From Chionoecetes opilio (Eukaryota; Arthropoda; Malacostraca; Decapoda; Majidae), in the NCBI GenBank assembly GCA_016584305.1, contig JACEEZ010006412.1, positions 99,870 through 163,869 of the forward strand: a DNA stretch of 64,000 bases, read 5' to 3'. The notes beneath the pieces are model-generated. The model saw nothing but the letters and a program-made list of their open reading frames with translations, was not told the origin of the DNA and did no database searches. This document shows, piece after piece, positions 25,414 through 37,520 of the stretch; position 1 is the first letter of the stretch; every line of letters starts with the position of its first letter. Both the position numbers and the translations under genes were made by a program.

Positions 25414-26924
25414 ACATTTTGAGGGTATAAACTTTCATAAGGTAAATTCCTTCTATTAATGATATATACTACAATTAACAAGAAACTATGAAAAACAACG
25501 TTGTATATACAATTGTATCACAATATAGAGTCCCAAACTCCTATATAAGCTTACAGTAGTTTAAAATACCCAATTTCTAACGAAAACAACTATAATACCA
25601 CATTTTGAATTCTCTATCAAAAAAGGCTAAAATAATGTCAATTTTCGACATTTTATAGCCTTCAAAAAAACATTAAAACACTTGAAAAACGTTTTTTAGG
25701 AATAAAATTGAATTCATAAATTCATGAAAAATACATATTTTAAGCTCATAATATTGTAAAATATGTTGTGTAAAAGTGCTGAATAATGTCAAGTTTCGAC
25801 ATTTTTAGGCTTTCAAAAATACATTAAAATACTTGAAAAAACGTTGTTTTTAAAATTTTAAAATTGATACCTAATTTTAATGAAAATACATATTTTTAGT
25901 CATAACATTGATAAATATAGTGTGTAAAAGTGATGATAATGTCAATTTCGAATTTTTTAGCCTTTCAAAAATACATTTAAATACTTGAAAAAACATTGTT
26001 TTTATGATTGAAATTGATAATCTAAATTTCATGAAAATACATTTTTAAGCTATTATTTTGTAAAATATAGTTAGCAAATATCAAAAGCTTTTTTAACTAC
26101 AAAATAAAGAAATATACTTCAATTTGTAGAAAAAAAACAACTCTTCCTGAAAACTATCTAAAATCATTGAAAACACTACATTTATGGGTTTATAGCAATA
26201 TATAAGTAAACTACTTTATATATACAAACTATAACACTTTACAAGAAACTATAAAAAAACGCTGCAATATACCGTTATACAAAAATAAATAGCCTCCTAC
26301 TCTTCTTTTTAAATAGCAATAATGTAATGTAACTACTTATAGTGCAAAATTATTCTATAAAGAGGATTTTATACTTCAATTTGTAGAAAACCGCTATATT
26401 CACCAATACTAGCTAATATCATTGAGAACATACATTTAAATGGTTTTATGCAATATGATAAGAAAATACTTGTATATATACAATAACGCTACAGTTTACA
26501 AAAAACTATGAAAAATGCTTGCAAATAACGTTATATCACAATAAATAACCTCTTACTTGTTATTAATAGTGAATGTAATGAAGCTACTTATAGGTGCAAA
26601 TTATTCTAAAAAGAGGATTTTATTCATCATTTGTAGGAAAACGCTATATACCGATAACAAGCTAATATCATTGAAAAAACACTACATTTATTGGTTTATA
26701 GCAATATGATAAGTAAAGTACTTGAAATATACAATAACGCTATATTTAACAAGAAATATGAAAAACGCATGCAATTACTGTTATCACAATAAATAACCTC
26801 TTACTCTTCTATTTTTAGCTTAATGTAAGTAGCTATTTTATAGTGCAATTTTTCTAAAAAAGGATTGATCTTCATTTGTAGAAACAGATATATTCACGAT
26901 ACTAGCAAAAATTTTTGAAAAGAA
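25414..26924 (+). repeat. Higher-order unit R11 (n=3, m=3, noisy)
   Basis: 1511 bp. Three C monomers and A anchors near 26178, 26432 and 26684. Many single-base deletions make the monomers slightly short. Confidence 0.75.
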
Positions 26925-28745
26925 ACACTTTTGAGGGAAATAAAGCATTTTCTAAGGTAAATTCCTTCTATTAATGATATATACCTACAATTAACAAGAA
27001 ACTATGAAAAACACGTGTAATATACAATTGTATCACAATATAGAGTCTCAAACTCCTATTATAAGCTTACAGTAGTTTAAAATAGCAATTTCTAACGAAA
27101 ACAACTATAAAACCAAATTTTGAATTTCTCTATCAAAAAAAGGGCTGAATAATGTCAATTTTCGACATTTTATAGCCTTCAAAATACATTAAAACACTTG
27201 AAAAAAGGTTGTTTTTAGGAATAAAATTGATACATAAATTTCATGAAAAATACATATTTTAAGCTCATAATATTGTAAAAATATTGTTGTGTTAAAAGTG
27301 CTGAATAATGTCAAAGTTTCGACATTTTTAGGCTTTCAAAAATACATTAAAATACTTGAAAAAAACGTTGTTTAAAAGATTAAAATTGATACCTCAATTT
27401 CATGAAAAATACATATTTTTAGCTCAAAAACATTGTAAAATATAGTTGTGTAAAGTGCTGAATAATGTCAAATTCCGACATTTTTTAGCCTTTTCAAAAA
27501 TACATTGAATACTTGAAAAAACATTGTTTTATGATTGAATTGATATCTAAATTTCATGAAAAATACATATTTTTAGCTATTAATTTTGTAAAATATAGTT
27601 GTAGCAAATATCAAAAGCTTTTAACTACAGATATAAAGAAATATACTTCAATTTGTAGAAAAAAACTACTCTCCACTGATAACTAGCTAAAACATTGAAA
27701 CACTAAAATTTTATGGTTTATACCACAATAATGATAAGTAAAACTACTTGTATATATACAATAACGCTACCTTTACAAGAAACTATGAAAAACGCTTGCA
27801 ATATACCGTTATATCACAATAAATACCTCCTACTCCTCTTTTTAATAGCTTAATGTAATGTAAGCTACTTATAGGTGCAAATTATTCTATAAAGAGGATT
27901 TTATACTTCAATTTGTAGGAAAAAAGCTATATATTACCAATAACTAGCTAATATCATTGAGAACAATACATTTTATGGGTTTATAGCAATATGATAAGTA
28001 AAACTACTTGTATATATACAATAATGCTACAGTTTACAAGAAACTATGAAAAACGATTGCAATATACCGTTATATCACAATAAATAACCTCTATCATTCT
28101 ATTTATAGCTTAATGTAATTTAAGCTACTTATAGGTGCAATTATTCTAAAAAGAGGATTTTATACATCAATTGTAGGAAAACAGCTATATATCACCGATA
28201 ATTAGGTAATATCATTGAAAACACTACATTTTTATTGGTTTAGAGCAATTTGATAAGTAAAAACTCCTTGATAATATACAATAACGCTACACTTTACAAG
28301 AGACTATGAAAAACGCTTGCAATATACCGTTATATACAATAAATAACCTCCTACTCTTTTATTATAGAATAATGTAATGTAAGCTACTTATAGGTGCAAA
28401 TTATTCTATAAAGAGGATTTTATACGTCAATTTGTAGGAAACGGCTATATATCACCGATAATTAGTTAATATCATTGAGACACTACATTTTATGGGTTTA
28501 TACAATATGATAAGTAAAACTACTTGTATATATACATAACGCTACAGTTTACAAAAAAACTATGAAAAACGCATGCAATTACCGTTTATATCACAATAAA
28601 TAACCTATTACTCTTTTATTTATTAGCTTAATGTAATGTAAGCTACTTATAGTTGCAAAGTATTCTAAAAAAAGGATTGTATACTTCAATTTGTAGGAAA
28701 ACAGCTATATATCACCGATAACTAGCTAAAATCATTGAAAAGAAC
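26925..28745 (+). repeat. Higher-order unit R12 (n=3, m=4, partly noisy)
   Basis: About 1821 bp. C starts near 27145, 27302 and 27461. A anchors near 27704, 27968, 28226 and 28485. The third A is of the aactccttg subtype and the fourth has gcatgc, as in R4 and R7. Confidence 0.82.
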
Positions 28746-30052
28746 ACATTTTCAGGGTATAAAGCATTATCATAAGCTATATTCCTTCTATTAATGATAT
28801 AACACTACAATTAACAAGAAACTATGAAAAACGCGTGTAATATACAATTGTATCACAATATAGAGTCTCAAACTCCTATTATAAGCTTACAGTATATTAA
28901 AATAGCAATTTCTAACGAAAACAACTATAATACCACATTATGAATTTCTCTATCAAAAAAAGGGCTGAATAATGCCAATTTTCGACATTTTTTAGCCCTT
29001 CAAAAATATATTAAAACATTTGAAAAAACATTGTTTTTAAGAATAAAATTGATACATAAATTTCATGAAAAATACATATTTTAAGCTCGTAATATTATAA
29101 ATTATTGTTGTGTAAAAGTGCTGAATAATGTCAAATTTCGATGTATTTTTGAAAGCCTAAAGTCTTTCAAAAATACATTAAAATACTTGAAAAAACGTTG
29201 GTTTCTAAGATTAAAATTGATACCTAAATTTCATGAAAAATACATATTTTTAGCTCATAACATTGTAAAATATAGTTGTGTAAAAGTGCTGAGTAATGTC
29301 AAATTTCGACATTTTTTAGCCTTTCAAAAATACATTAAAATACTTGAAAAAACAATGTTTTTAACATTGAAATTGATATCTAAATTTCATGAAAAATACA
29401 TATTTTTAGCTATTAATTTTGTAAGATATAGTTGTAGCAAATATCAAAAGCTATTTAGCTACAGATATAAAGAAATATACTTCAATTTGTAGAAGAAAAA
29501 AAATCTTCACTGATAACTAGCTAAAATCATTGAAAACACTACATTTTATGGGTTTATAGAAATATGATATGTAAAACTACTTGTATATATACAATAAAAC
29601 TACAATTTACAAGAAACTATGAAAAACGCTTGCAATATACCGTTATATCACAATAAAAAACCTCTTACTCCTCTATTTAATAGCTTAATGTAATGTAAGC
29701 TATTTATAGGTGCAAATTATTCTAAAAAGAGGATTTTATACTTCAATTTGTAGGAAAACAGCTATATATCACCGATAATTAGCTAATATCATTGAGAACA
29801 CTACATTTTATGGGTCTATAGCAAAACTACTTGTATATATACATTAACGCTACAGTTTACAAGAAACTATGAAAAACGCTTGAAATATACAGTTATATCA
29901 CAATAATTAACCTATTTCTCTTCTATTTATCAGCTTAATGTAATGTAAGCCACTTATAGGTGCAAATTATTCTAAAAAAAGGATTGTATACTTCAATTTG
30001 TAGGAAAACAGCTATATATCACCGATAACTAGGTAAAATCATTGAAAAGAAC
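28746..30052 (+). repeat. Higher-order unit R13 (n=3 with hairpin C, m=2)
   Basis: 1307 bp, the shortest cleanly read unit. Three C monomers, the second with the palindromic variant. A anchors at 29541 and 29803. The second A lacks about 12 bp (ggtctatagcaaaactac in place of gcaatatgataagtaaaac). Confidence 0.92.
29141..29178 (+). repeat. Palindromic C variant, copy 3
   Basis: atgtatttttgaaagcct, aa, agtctttcaaaaatacat. One mismatch in the stem relative to copy 1. Confidence 0.9.
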
Positions 30053-32250
30053 ACATTTTGAGGGTATAAAGCATTTTCATAAGGTAAATTCCTTCTATTA
30101 ATGATATAACACTACAATTAACAAGAAACTATGAAAAACACGTGTAATATACAATTGTATCACAATATAGAGTCTCAAACTCCTATTAAAAGCTTACAGT
30201 AGTTTAAAATAGCAATTTCTAACGAAAACAACTATAATACCACATTTTGAATTTCTCTATCAAAAAAAGGGCTGAATAATGTCAATTTTGGTCATTTTTT
30301 AGCCCTTCAAAAATACATTAAAACACTTGAAAAAACGTTGTTTTTAAGAATAAAATTGATACCTAAATTTCATGAAAAATACATATTTTTAGCTCATAAC
30401 ATTGTAAAATATAGTTGTGTAAAAGTGCTGAATAATATCAAATTTCGACATTTTTTAGCCTTTCAAAAATACATTAAAATACTTGAAAAAACATTGTATT
30501 TAAGATTAAAATTGATATCTAAATTTCATGACAAATACATATTTTTAGCTATTAATTTTGTAAAATATAGTTGTAGCAAATATCAAAAGCTATTTAACTA
30601 CAGATATAAAGAAATATACTTCAATTTGTAGAAAAAAAAAACTCTTCACTGATAACTAGTTCAAATCATTGAAAACACTACATTTTATGGGTTTATAGCA
30701 ATATGATAAGTAAAACTACTTGTATATATACAATAACGCTACAGTTTACAAGAAACTATGAAAAACGCTCGCAATATACCTTTATATCACAATACATAAC
30801 CTCCTACTCTTCTATTTAATAGCTTAATATAATGTAAGCTACTTATAGGTGCAAATTATTCTATAAAGAGGCTTTTATACTTCAATTTGTAGGAAAACAG
30901 CTATATATCACCAAATAACTAGCTAATATCATTGAGAACACTACATTTTATGGGTTTATAGCAATATGATAAGTAAAACTACTTGTATATATACAATAAC
31001 GCTACAGTTTACAAAAAACTATGAAAAATGCTTGCAATATAACGTTATATCACAATAAATAACCTCTTACTCTTCTATTTAATAGCTGAATGTAATGTAA
31101 GCTACTTATAGGTGCAAATTATTCTATAAAGAGGCTTTTATACATCAATTTGTAGGAAAACAGCTATATATCACCAATAACTAGCTAATATCATTAGGAA
31201 CACTACATTTTATGGGTTTATAGTAATATGATAAGTAAAACTACTTGTATATATACAATAACGCTACAGTTTACAAGAAACTATGAAAAACGCTTGCAAT
31301 ATACCGTTATATCACAATAAATAAGCTCTTACTCTTCTATTTAATAGCTTAATGTAATTTTGCTACTTATAGGTGCAAATTATTCTAAAAAGAGCATTTT
31401 ATACATCAATTTGTAGGAAAACAGCTATATATCACCGATAATTAGCTAATATCATTGAAAACACTACATTTTATGGGTTTAGAGCAATATGATAAGTAAA
31501 ACTACTTGTATATATACAATAACGCTACAGTTTACAAGAAACTATGAAGAACGCTTGCAATATACCGTCATATCACAATAAATAACCTCCTACTCTTCTA
31601 TTTAATAGCTTAATGTAATGTAAGCTACTTATAGGTGCAAATTATTCTATAAAGAGGCTTTTATACATTAATTTGTAGGAAAACAGCTATATATCACCGA
31701 TAACGAGTTAATCTCATTGAGAACACTACATTTTATGGGTTTATAGTAATATGATAAGTAAAACTACTTGTGTATATACAATAACGCTACAGTTTACAAG
31801 TAACTATGAAAAACGCTAGCAATATAACGTTATATCACAATAAATAACCTCTTACTCTTCTATTTAATAGCTTAATGTAATGTAACTTACTTATAGGTGC
31901 AAATTATTCTAAAAAGAGGATTTTATACTTCAATTTGTAGGAAAACAGCTATATATCACCGATAACAAGCTAATATCATTGAAAACAATAAATTTTATGG
32001 GTTTATAGCAATATGATAAGTAAAACTACTTGTATATATACAATAACGCTACAGTTTACACAAACTATGAAAAACGCATGCAATATACCGTTATATCACA
32101 ATAATTAACCTACTATTCTTCTATTTATCAGCTTAATGTAATATAAGCTACTTATAGGTGCAAATTATTGTAAAACAAGGATTGTATACTTCAATTACTA
32201 GGAAACCAGCTCTATATCACCGATAACTAGGTATAATCATTGAAGAGAAC
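30053..32250 (+). repeat. Higher-order unit R14 (n=2, m=6)
   Basis: 2198 bp. Two C monomers (block 627 bp). Six A anchors at 30680, 30943, 31205, 31466, 31728 and about 31989. Rare variants gtaattttgctac, ataagctcttac and taacgagttaatctc are shared with noisy unit R9. Confidence 0.92.
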
Positions 32251-34356
32251 ACATTTTGAGGGTATAAAGCATTATCATTAGGTAAATTCTTTCTATTAAT
32301 GATATAACACTTCAATTAACAAGAAACTGTGAAAAACACGTGTAATATACAATTGTATCACAATATAGAGTCTCAAACTCCTATTATAAGCTTACAGTAG
32401 TTTAAAATAGCAATTTCTAACGAAAACAACTATAATACCACATTTTGAATTTCTCTATCAAAAAAAGGGCTGATTAATGTCAATTTTCGACATTTTTTAG
32501 CCCTTCAAAAATATATTAAAACACTTGAAAAAACATTGTTTTTAAGCATAAAATTGATACATAAATTTCATGAAAAATACATATTTTAAGCTCTTAATAT
32601 TGTAAAATATTGTTGTGTAAAAGTGCTGAATAATGTCAAATTTCGATGTATTTTTGAAAGCCTAAAGGCTTTCAAAAATACATTAAAATACTTGAAAAAA
32701 CATTGTTTATAAGATTAAAATTGATACCTAAATTTCATGAAAAATACATATTTTTAGCTCATAACATTGTAAAATATAGTTGTGTAAAAGTGCTGAATAA
32801 TGTCAAATTTCCACATTTTTTAGCCCTTCAAATATACATTAAAATACTTGAAAAAACATTGTATTTAAGATTAAAATTGATATCTAAATTTCATGACAAA
32901 TACATATTTTTAGCTATTAATTTTGTAAAATATAGTTGTAGCAAATATCAAAAGCTATTTAACTACAGATATAAAGAAATATACTTCAATTTGTAGAAAA
33001 AAACAACTCTTCACTGATAACTAGCTCAAATCATTGAAAACACTACATTTTATGGGTTTATAGCAATATGTTAAGTAAAACTACTTGTATATATACAATA
33101 ACGCTACAGGTTACAAGAAACTATGAAAAACGCTCGCAATATACCGTTATATCACAATAAATATCCTCCTACTCCTCTATTTAATAGCTTAATATAATGT
33201 AAGCTACTTATAGGTGCAAATTATTCTATAAAGAGGATTTTATACTTCAATTTGTAGGAAAACCGCTATATTTCACCAATAACTAGCTAATATCATTGAG
33301 AACACTACATTTTATGGTTTTATAGCAATATGATAAGTAAAACTACTTGTATATATACAATAACGCTACAGTTTACAAAAAACTATGAAAAATGCTTGCA
33401 ATATAACGTTATATCACAATAAATAACCTCTTACTCTTCTATTTAATAGCTGAATGTAATGTAAGCTACTTATAGGTGCAAATTATTCTAAAAAGATGAT
33501 TTTATACTTCAATTTGTAGGAAAACAGCTATATATCACCGATAATTAGCTAATATCATTGAAAACACTACATTTTATGGGTTTAGAGCAATATGATAAGT
33601 AAAACTACTTGTATATATACAATAACGCTACAGTTTACAAGAAACTATGAAAAACGCTAGCAATATAACGTTATATCACAATAAATAACCTCTTACTCTT
33701 CTATTTAATAGCTTAATGTAATGTAAGCTACTTATAGGTGCAAATTATTCTAAAAAGAGGATTTTATACATCAATTTGTAGGAAAACAGCTATATATCAC
33801 CGATAACAAGCTAATATCATTGAAAACAATAAATTTTATGGATTTATAGCAATATGATAAGTAAAACTACTTGTATATATACAATAACGCTACAGTTTAC
33901 AAAAAACTATGAAAAATGCTTGCAATATAACGTTATATCACAATAAATAACCTCTTACTCTTCTATTTAATAGCTGAATGTAATGTAAGCTACTTATAGG
34001 TGAAAATTATTCTAAAAAGAGGATTTTATACTTCAATTTGTAGGAAAACAGCTATATATCACCGATAACAAGCTAATATCATTGAAAACACTACATTTTA
34101 TGGGTTTATAGCAATATGATAAATAAAAGTACTTGTATATATACAATAACGCTACAGTTTACAAGAAACTATGAAAAACGCATGCAATATACCGTTTATA
34201 ATCACAATAAATAACCTCTTACTCCTCTATTTATTAGCTTAATGTAATGTAAGCTACTTATAGGTGCAAATTATTCTAAAAAAAGGATTGTATACTTCAA
34301 TTTGTAGGAAAACAGATATATATCACCGATAACTAGCAAAACTTATTGAAAAGAAC
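32251..34356 (+). repeat. Higher-order unit R15 (B2 type, n=3 with hairpin C, m=5)
   Basis: 2106 bp. B2 start; second C has the palindrome. A anchors at 33045, 33307, 33569, about 33830 and 34093. Local variants alternate: atgcttgcaatataac occurs in the second and fourth A monomers, suggesting a two-monomer internal duplication. Confidence 0.92.
32646..32683 (+). repeat. Palindromic C variant, copy 4
   Basis: Identical to copy 1: atgtatttttgaaagcct, aa, aggctttcaaaaatacat. Confidence 0.92.
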
Positions 34357-35266
34357 ACATTTTGAGGGTAATAAAGCATTATCATAAGGTAAATTCCTTC
34401 TATTAATGATATAACACTACAATTAACAAGAAACTATGAAAAACACGTGTAATATACAATTGTATCACAATATAGAGTCTCAAACTCCTATTATAAGCTT
34501 ACAGTAGTTTAAAATAGCAATTTCTAACGAAAACAACTATAATACCACATTTTGAATTTCTCTATCAAAAAAAGGGCTGAATAATGTCAATTTTCGACAT
34601 TTTTTAGCCCTTCAAAAATATATTAAAACACTTGAAAAAACATTGTTTTTAAGAATAAAATTGATACATAAATTTCATGAAAAATACATATTTTAAGCTC
34701 GTAATATTGTAAAATATTGTTGTGTAAAAGTGCTGAATAATGTCAAATTTCGATTTTTTTAAAAGCCTAAAGGCTTTAAAAAATACTTTAAAAATACTTA
34801 AAAAACTTGTTAAAAAGATTAAATTGACCTAAATTTCATGAAAAATACATTTTTTAGCTCAAAACTTGTAAAAATAGTTGTGTAAAAGTGCTAAATAATG
34901 TCAAATTTCGACTTTTTTTTGCCTTTCAAAATACATTAAATACTTAAAAAAAACACTGTATTTAAATTAAAATTGATATCTAATTTCAGGGCTACATATT
35001 TTTACTTTCATTTTGTAAAATATATTTGTACAAATATCAAAAGCTTTTTAACTACAGATATAAAAATATACTTAATTTTTAGAAAAAAAAACCTCTTCCT
35101 AATATCCCCCTTATATCACAAAAATAAACCCCCTACTCTTTTATTTATTAGCTTAATGTATGTAAACTCTTGTGGTGCAAATTTTCCTAAAAAAAGGTTG
35201 TATACTTCAAATTTTTAGAAAACGATATATATCACCGATAACTAGCAAAAAAAATTTAAAAGAAAA
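34357..35266 (+). repeat. Higher-order unit R16 (n=3, no complete A; internal deletion)
   Basis: Only about 910 bp. Three C monomers and the tail are present, but at about 35095-35110 ctcttcctaatatcccc runs straight into cttatatcacaaaaataaac. The array jumps from the tail into the middle of the last A. The A front halves normally in between are missing. The deletion lies in noisy sequence and may be artefactual. Confidence 0.75.
34753..34790 (+). repeat. Palindromic C variant, copy 5 (eroded)
   Basis: tttttttaaaagcct, aa, aggctttaaaaaa remains recognisable at the same place in a C monomer, with the outer stem altered in noisy sequence. Confidence 0.65.
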
Positions 35267-36918
35267 CATTTTGAGGGGAAAAAAGCTTTTCAAAGGTAAA
35301 ATTTCCCTTTTATTAAAAGATATATACCTACAATTAAAAAGAAAAATGAAAAAACGTGTAATATACAATTTATCACAATAAGAGTCTCAACTCCCATTTT
35401 AAGCTTACAGATTTAAATAGCAATTTCTAACGAAAAACTATAATACCACATTTTGAATTTCTCTATCAAAAAAAGGGCGAATAATTCAATTTTCGACATT
35501 TTATGCCTTTAAAAAAACTTAAAACACTGAAAAACGTTGTTTTTAGGAAAAAAAATTGATACATAAATTTCATGAAAAATACATATTTTAAGCTCATAAT
35601 ATTGTAAAATATTGTTGTGTAAAAGTGCTGAATAAAGTCAAGTTTGGACTTTTTTTGGGCTTTCAAAAATACATTAAAATATTTGAAAAACGTTGTTTTT
35701 TAAGATTAAAATTGATACATAATTTTAATGAAAAATACATATTTTTAAGCTCATAACATTGTAAATATAGTTGTGTAAGAGTGCTGAAAAATGTCAAATT
35801 TCGACCATTTTTTAGCCCTTCAAAAATACATTAAAATCTTGAAAAAACATTGTTTTTATGATTGAAATTGATATCTAAATTTCATGAAAAATACACTTTT
35901 TTAGCTATTAATTTTGTAAAATATAGTTGTAGCAAAATAAACAAAAGCTATTTAACTACAGATTAAGAAATATACTTCAATTTGTAGAAAAAAAAAACTC
36001 TTCACTGATAACTAGCTAAAAACATTGAAAACACTACATTTTTTTGGGTTTTATAGCAATATGATAAGTAAAACTACTTGTATATATACAATAACGCTAC
36101 ACTTTACAGAAACTATTTAAAAACGCTTGCAATATATCGTTATATCACAAAAAATAACCTCCCACTCTTCTTTTTAATAGCTTAATGTAATGTAATTACT
36201 TATAGGTGCAAATTATTCTATAAAGAGGATTTTATACTTCAATTTGTAGGAAAAAGCTATATATCACCAATAACTAGCTAATATCAAATTTAGAACACTA
36301 CATTTTATGGTTTATAGCAATATGATAAGTAAAACTACTTGTATATATACAATAACGCTACAGTTTACAAGAAAATATGAAAAACGCTTGCAATATACCG
36401 TTATATCACAATAAATACCTCTTACTCTTCTATTTAATAGCTTAATGTAATTTAAGCTACTTATAGGTGCAAATTATTCTAAAAAGAGGGTTTTATACAT
36501 CAATTTGTAGGAAAAACAGCTATATATCACCGATAATTAGGTAATATCATTGAAAACACTACATTTTATTGGTTTAGAGCAATTTGATAAGTAAAATTCC
36601 TTGTATATATAAATAACGCTACACTTTACAAGAGCTATGAAAAACGCTTGCAATATACCGTTATATCACAATAAAAACCTCCCCACTCTTCTATTTAATA
36701 GCATAATGTAATGTAAGCTACTTATAGGTGCAAATTATTTCTATAAAGAGGATTTTATACATCAAATTTGTAGGAAAACGCTATATATCACCGATAACTA
36801 TTAATATCATTGGAACACTACATTTTATGGGTTTATAGCAAATTTATAAGTAAACTACTTGTATATATACAATAACGCAACAGTTTTACAAGAAACTATG
36901 AAAAACGCATGGAATATA

Positions 36919-37171
36919 CTAGTAGGGTCACTTAGGGCGATTCGCTTCACATTAGGTGAAGGGGAAATATTTTGAGGGTCTTATCTTAAGCATTTTGTGC
37001 CGCTTAATCCGAAAATCGTAGTTGGGGGCATCTTAGCGTAAGTTTTCGCGCATTTGCAATTTGGCAATTTGGGAATAAATGGCAATTACAATTCAAATGA
37101 GAACCTACGTCGTAGAGCCTCGTTTTGACTCAAATTGACCTTTTTTAGAGTTTTTTCGTTCAAATGTTAAT
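36919..37171. other. Non-satellite block, about 39% G+C
   Basis: 253 bp unlike any monomer; 99 of 253 bases are G or C by hand count. It begins abruptly after an A fragment and ends at an N. It replaces roughly 135 bp of A monomer (from ccgttatatcac to ttcaatttgt). Two small dyads are visible: cttcac...gtgaag (36945-36961) and ctacg-t-cgtag (37105-37115). I see no target-site duplication or terminal inverted repeats. I do not recognise it. It may be the end of a different contig or read, or a fragment of a dispersed repeat. Confidence 0.85.
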
Positions 37172-37172
37172 N
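37172..37172. other. Single N at a probable assembly join
   Basis: Single ambiguous base between the non-satellite block and a noisy A monomer. Repeat phase is lost across it. Confidence 0.85.
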
Positions 37173-37520
37173 AGGGAAAATTCTATATATACCGGATTAA
37201 CAAGCTAATATCATTTTTTTTTAAAAAAATTTAAAATTTTTTGGGGGTTTTTAGCAATAGAAAAGTAAAACTACTTGAAAATTTTACAAAAACGCTACAG
37301 GGTTTCAAGAAAACCCATGAAAAAAAAGCATGCAATATAACCCTTATATCACAATAATTTAAACCCAAATTTTAAAAATTTTTCATTTATAAACTTTAAG
37401 TAATATAAAACTACTTTTTAGGTGCAAATTATTCTAAAAAAAAGTTGGGATACTTCAAAAATTTTAGGAAAACCCCGCCTATATCACCGAAAAATAGGGT
37501 TTTAATTTATTGAAGGAAAA

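Larger units (their letters stand above)
21333..28600. other. Indel-rich satellite stretch 1
   Basis: From about 21333 single-base losses and gains become frequent (for example taatgttaatgtaagc and aggtcaaatattc), and clean spelling returns only near 28600. The errors do not favour any monomer position and hit otherwise invariant motifs. This pattern fits an unpolished long-read consensus better than biological decay. Confidence 0.75.
35267..37520 (+). repeat. Higher-order unit R17 (n=3, m about 5, interrupted)
   Basis: Three C monomers and A anchors near 36036, 36300, 36561 and 36820. The fourth A stops after gcatggaatata at 36918, where the non-satellite block begins. A fifth, badly distorted A resumes after the N at 37172 and leads to a B2 element near 37521. 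Confidence 0.75.

Noticed and set aside
36919..37171. Inserted gene fragment or transposon end
   Set aside because: No long open frame, no terminal repeats and no target duplication. It ends at an N, so an assembly origin is at least as likely.
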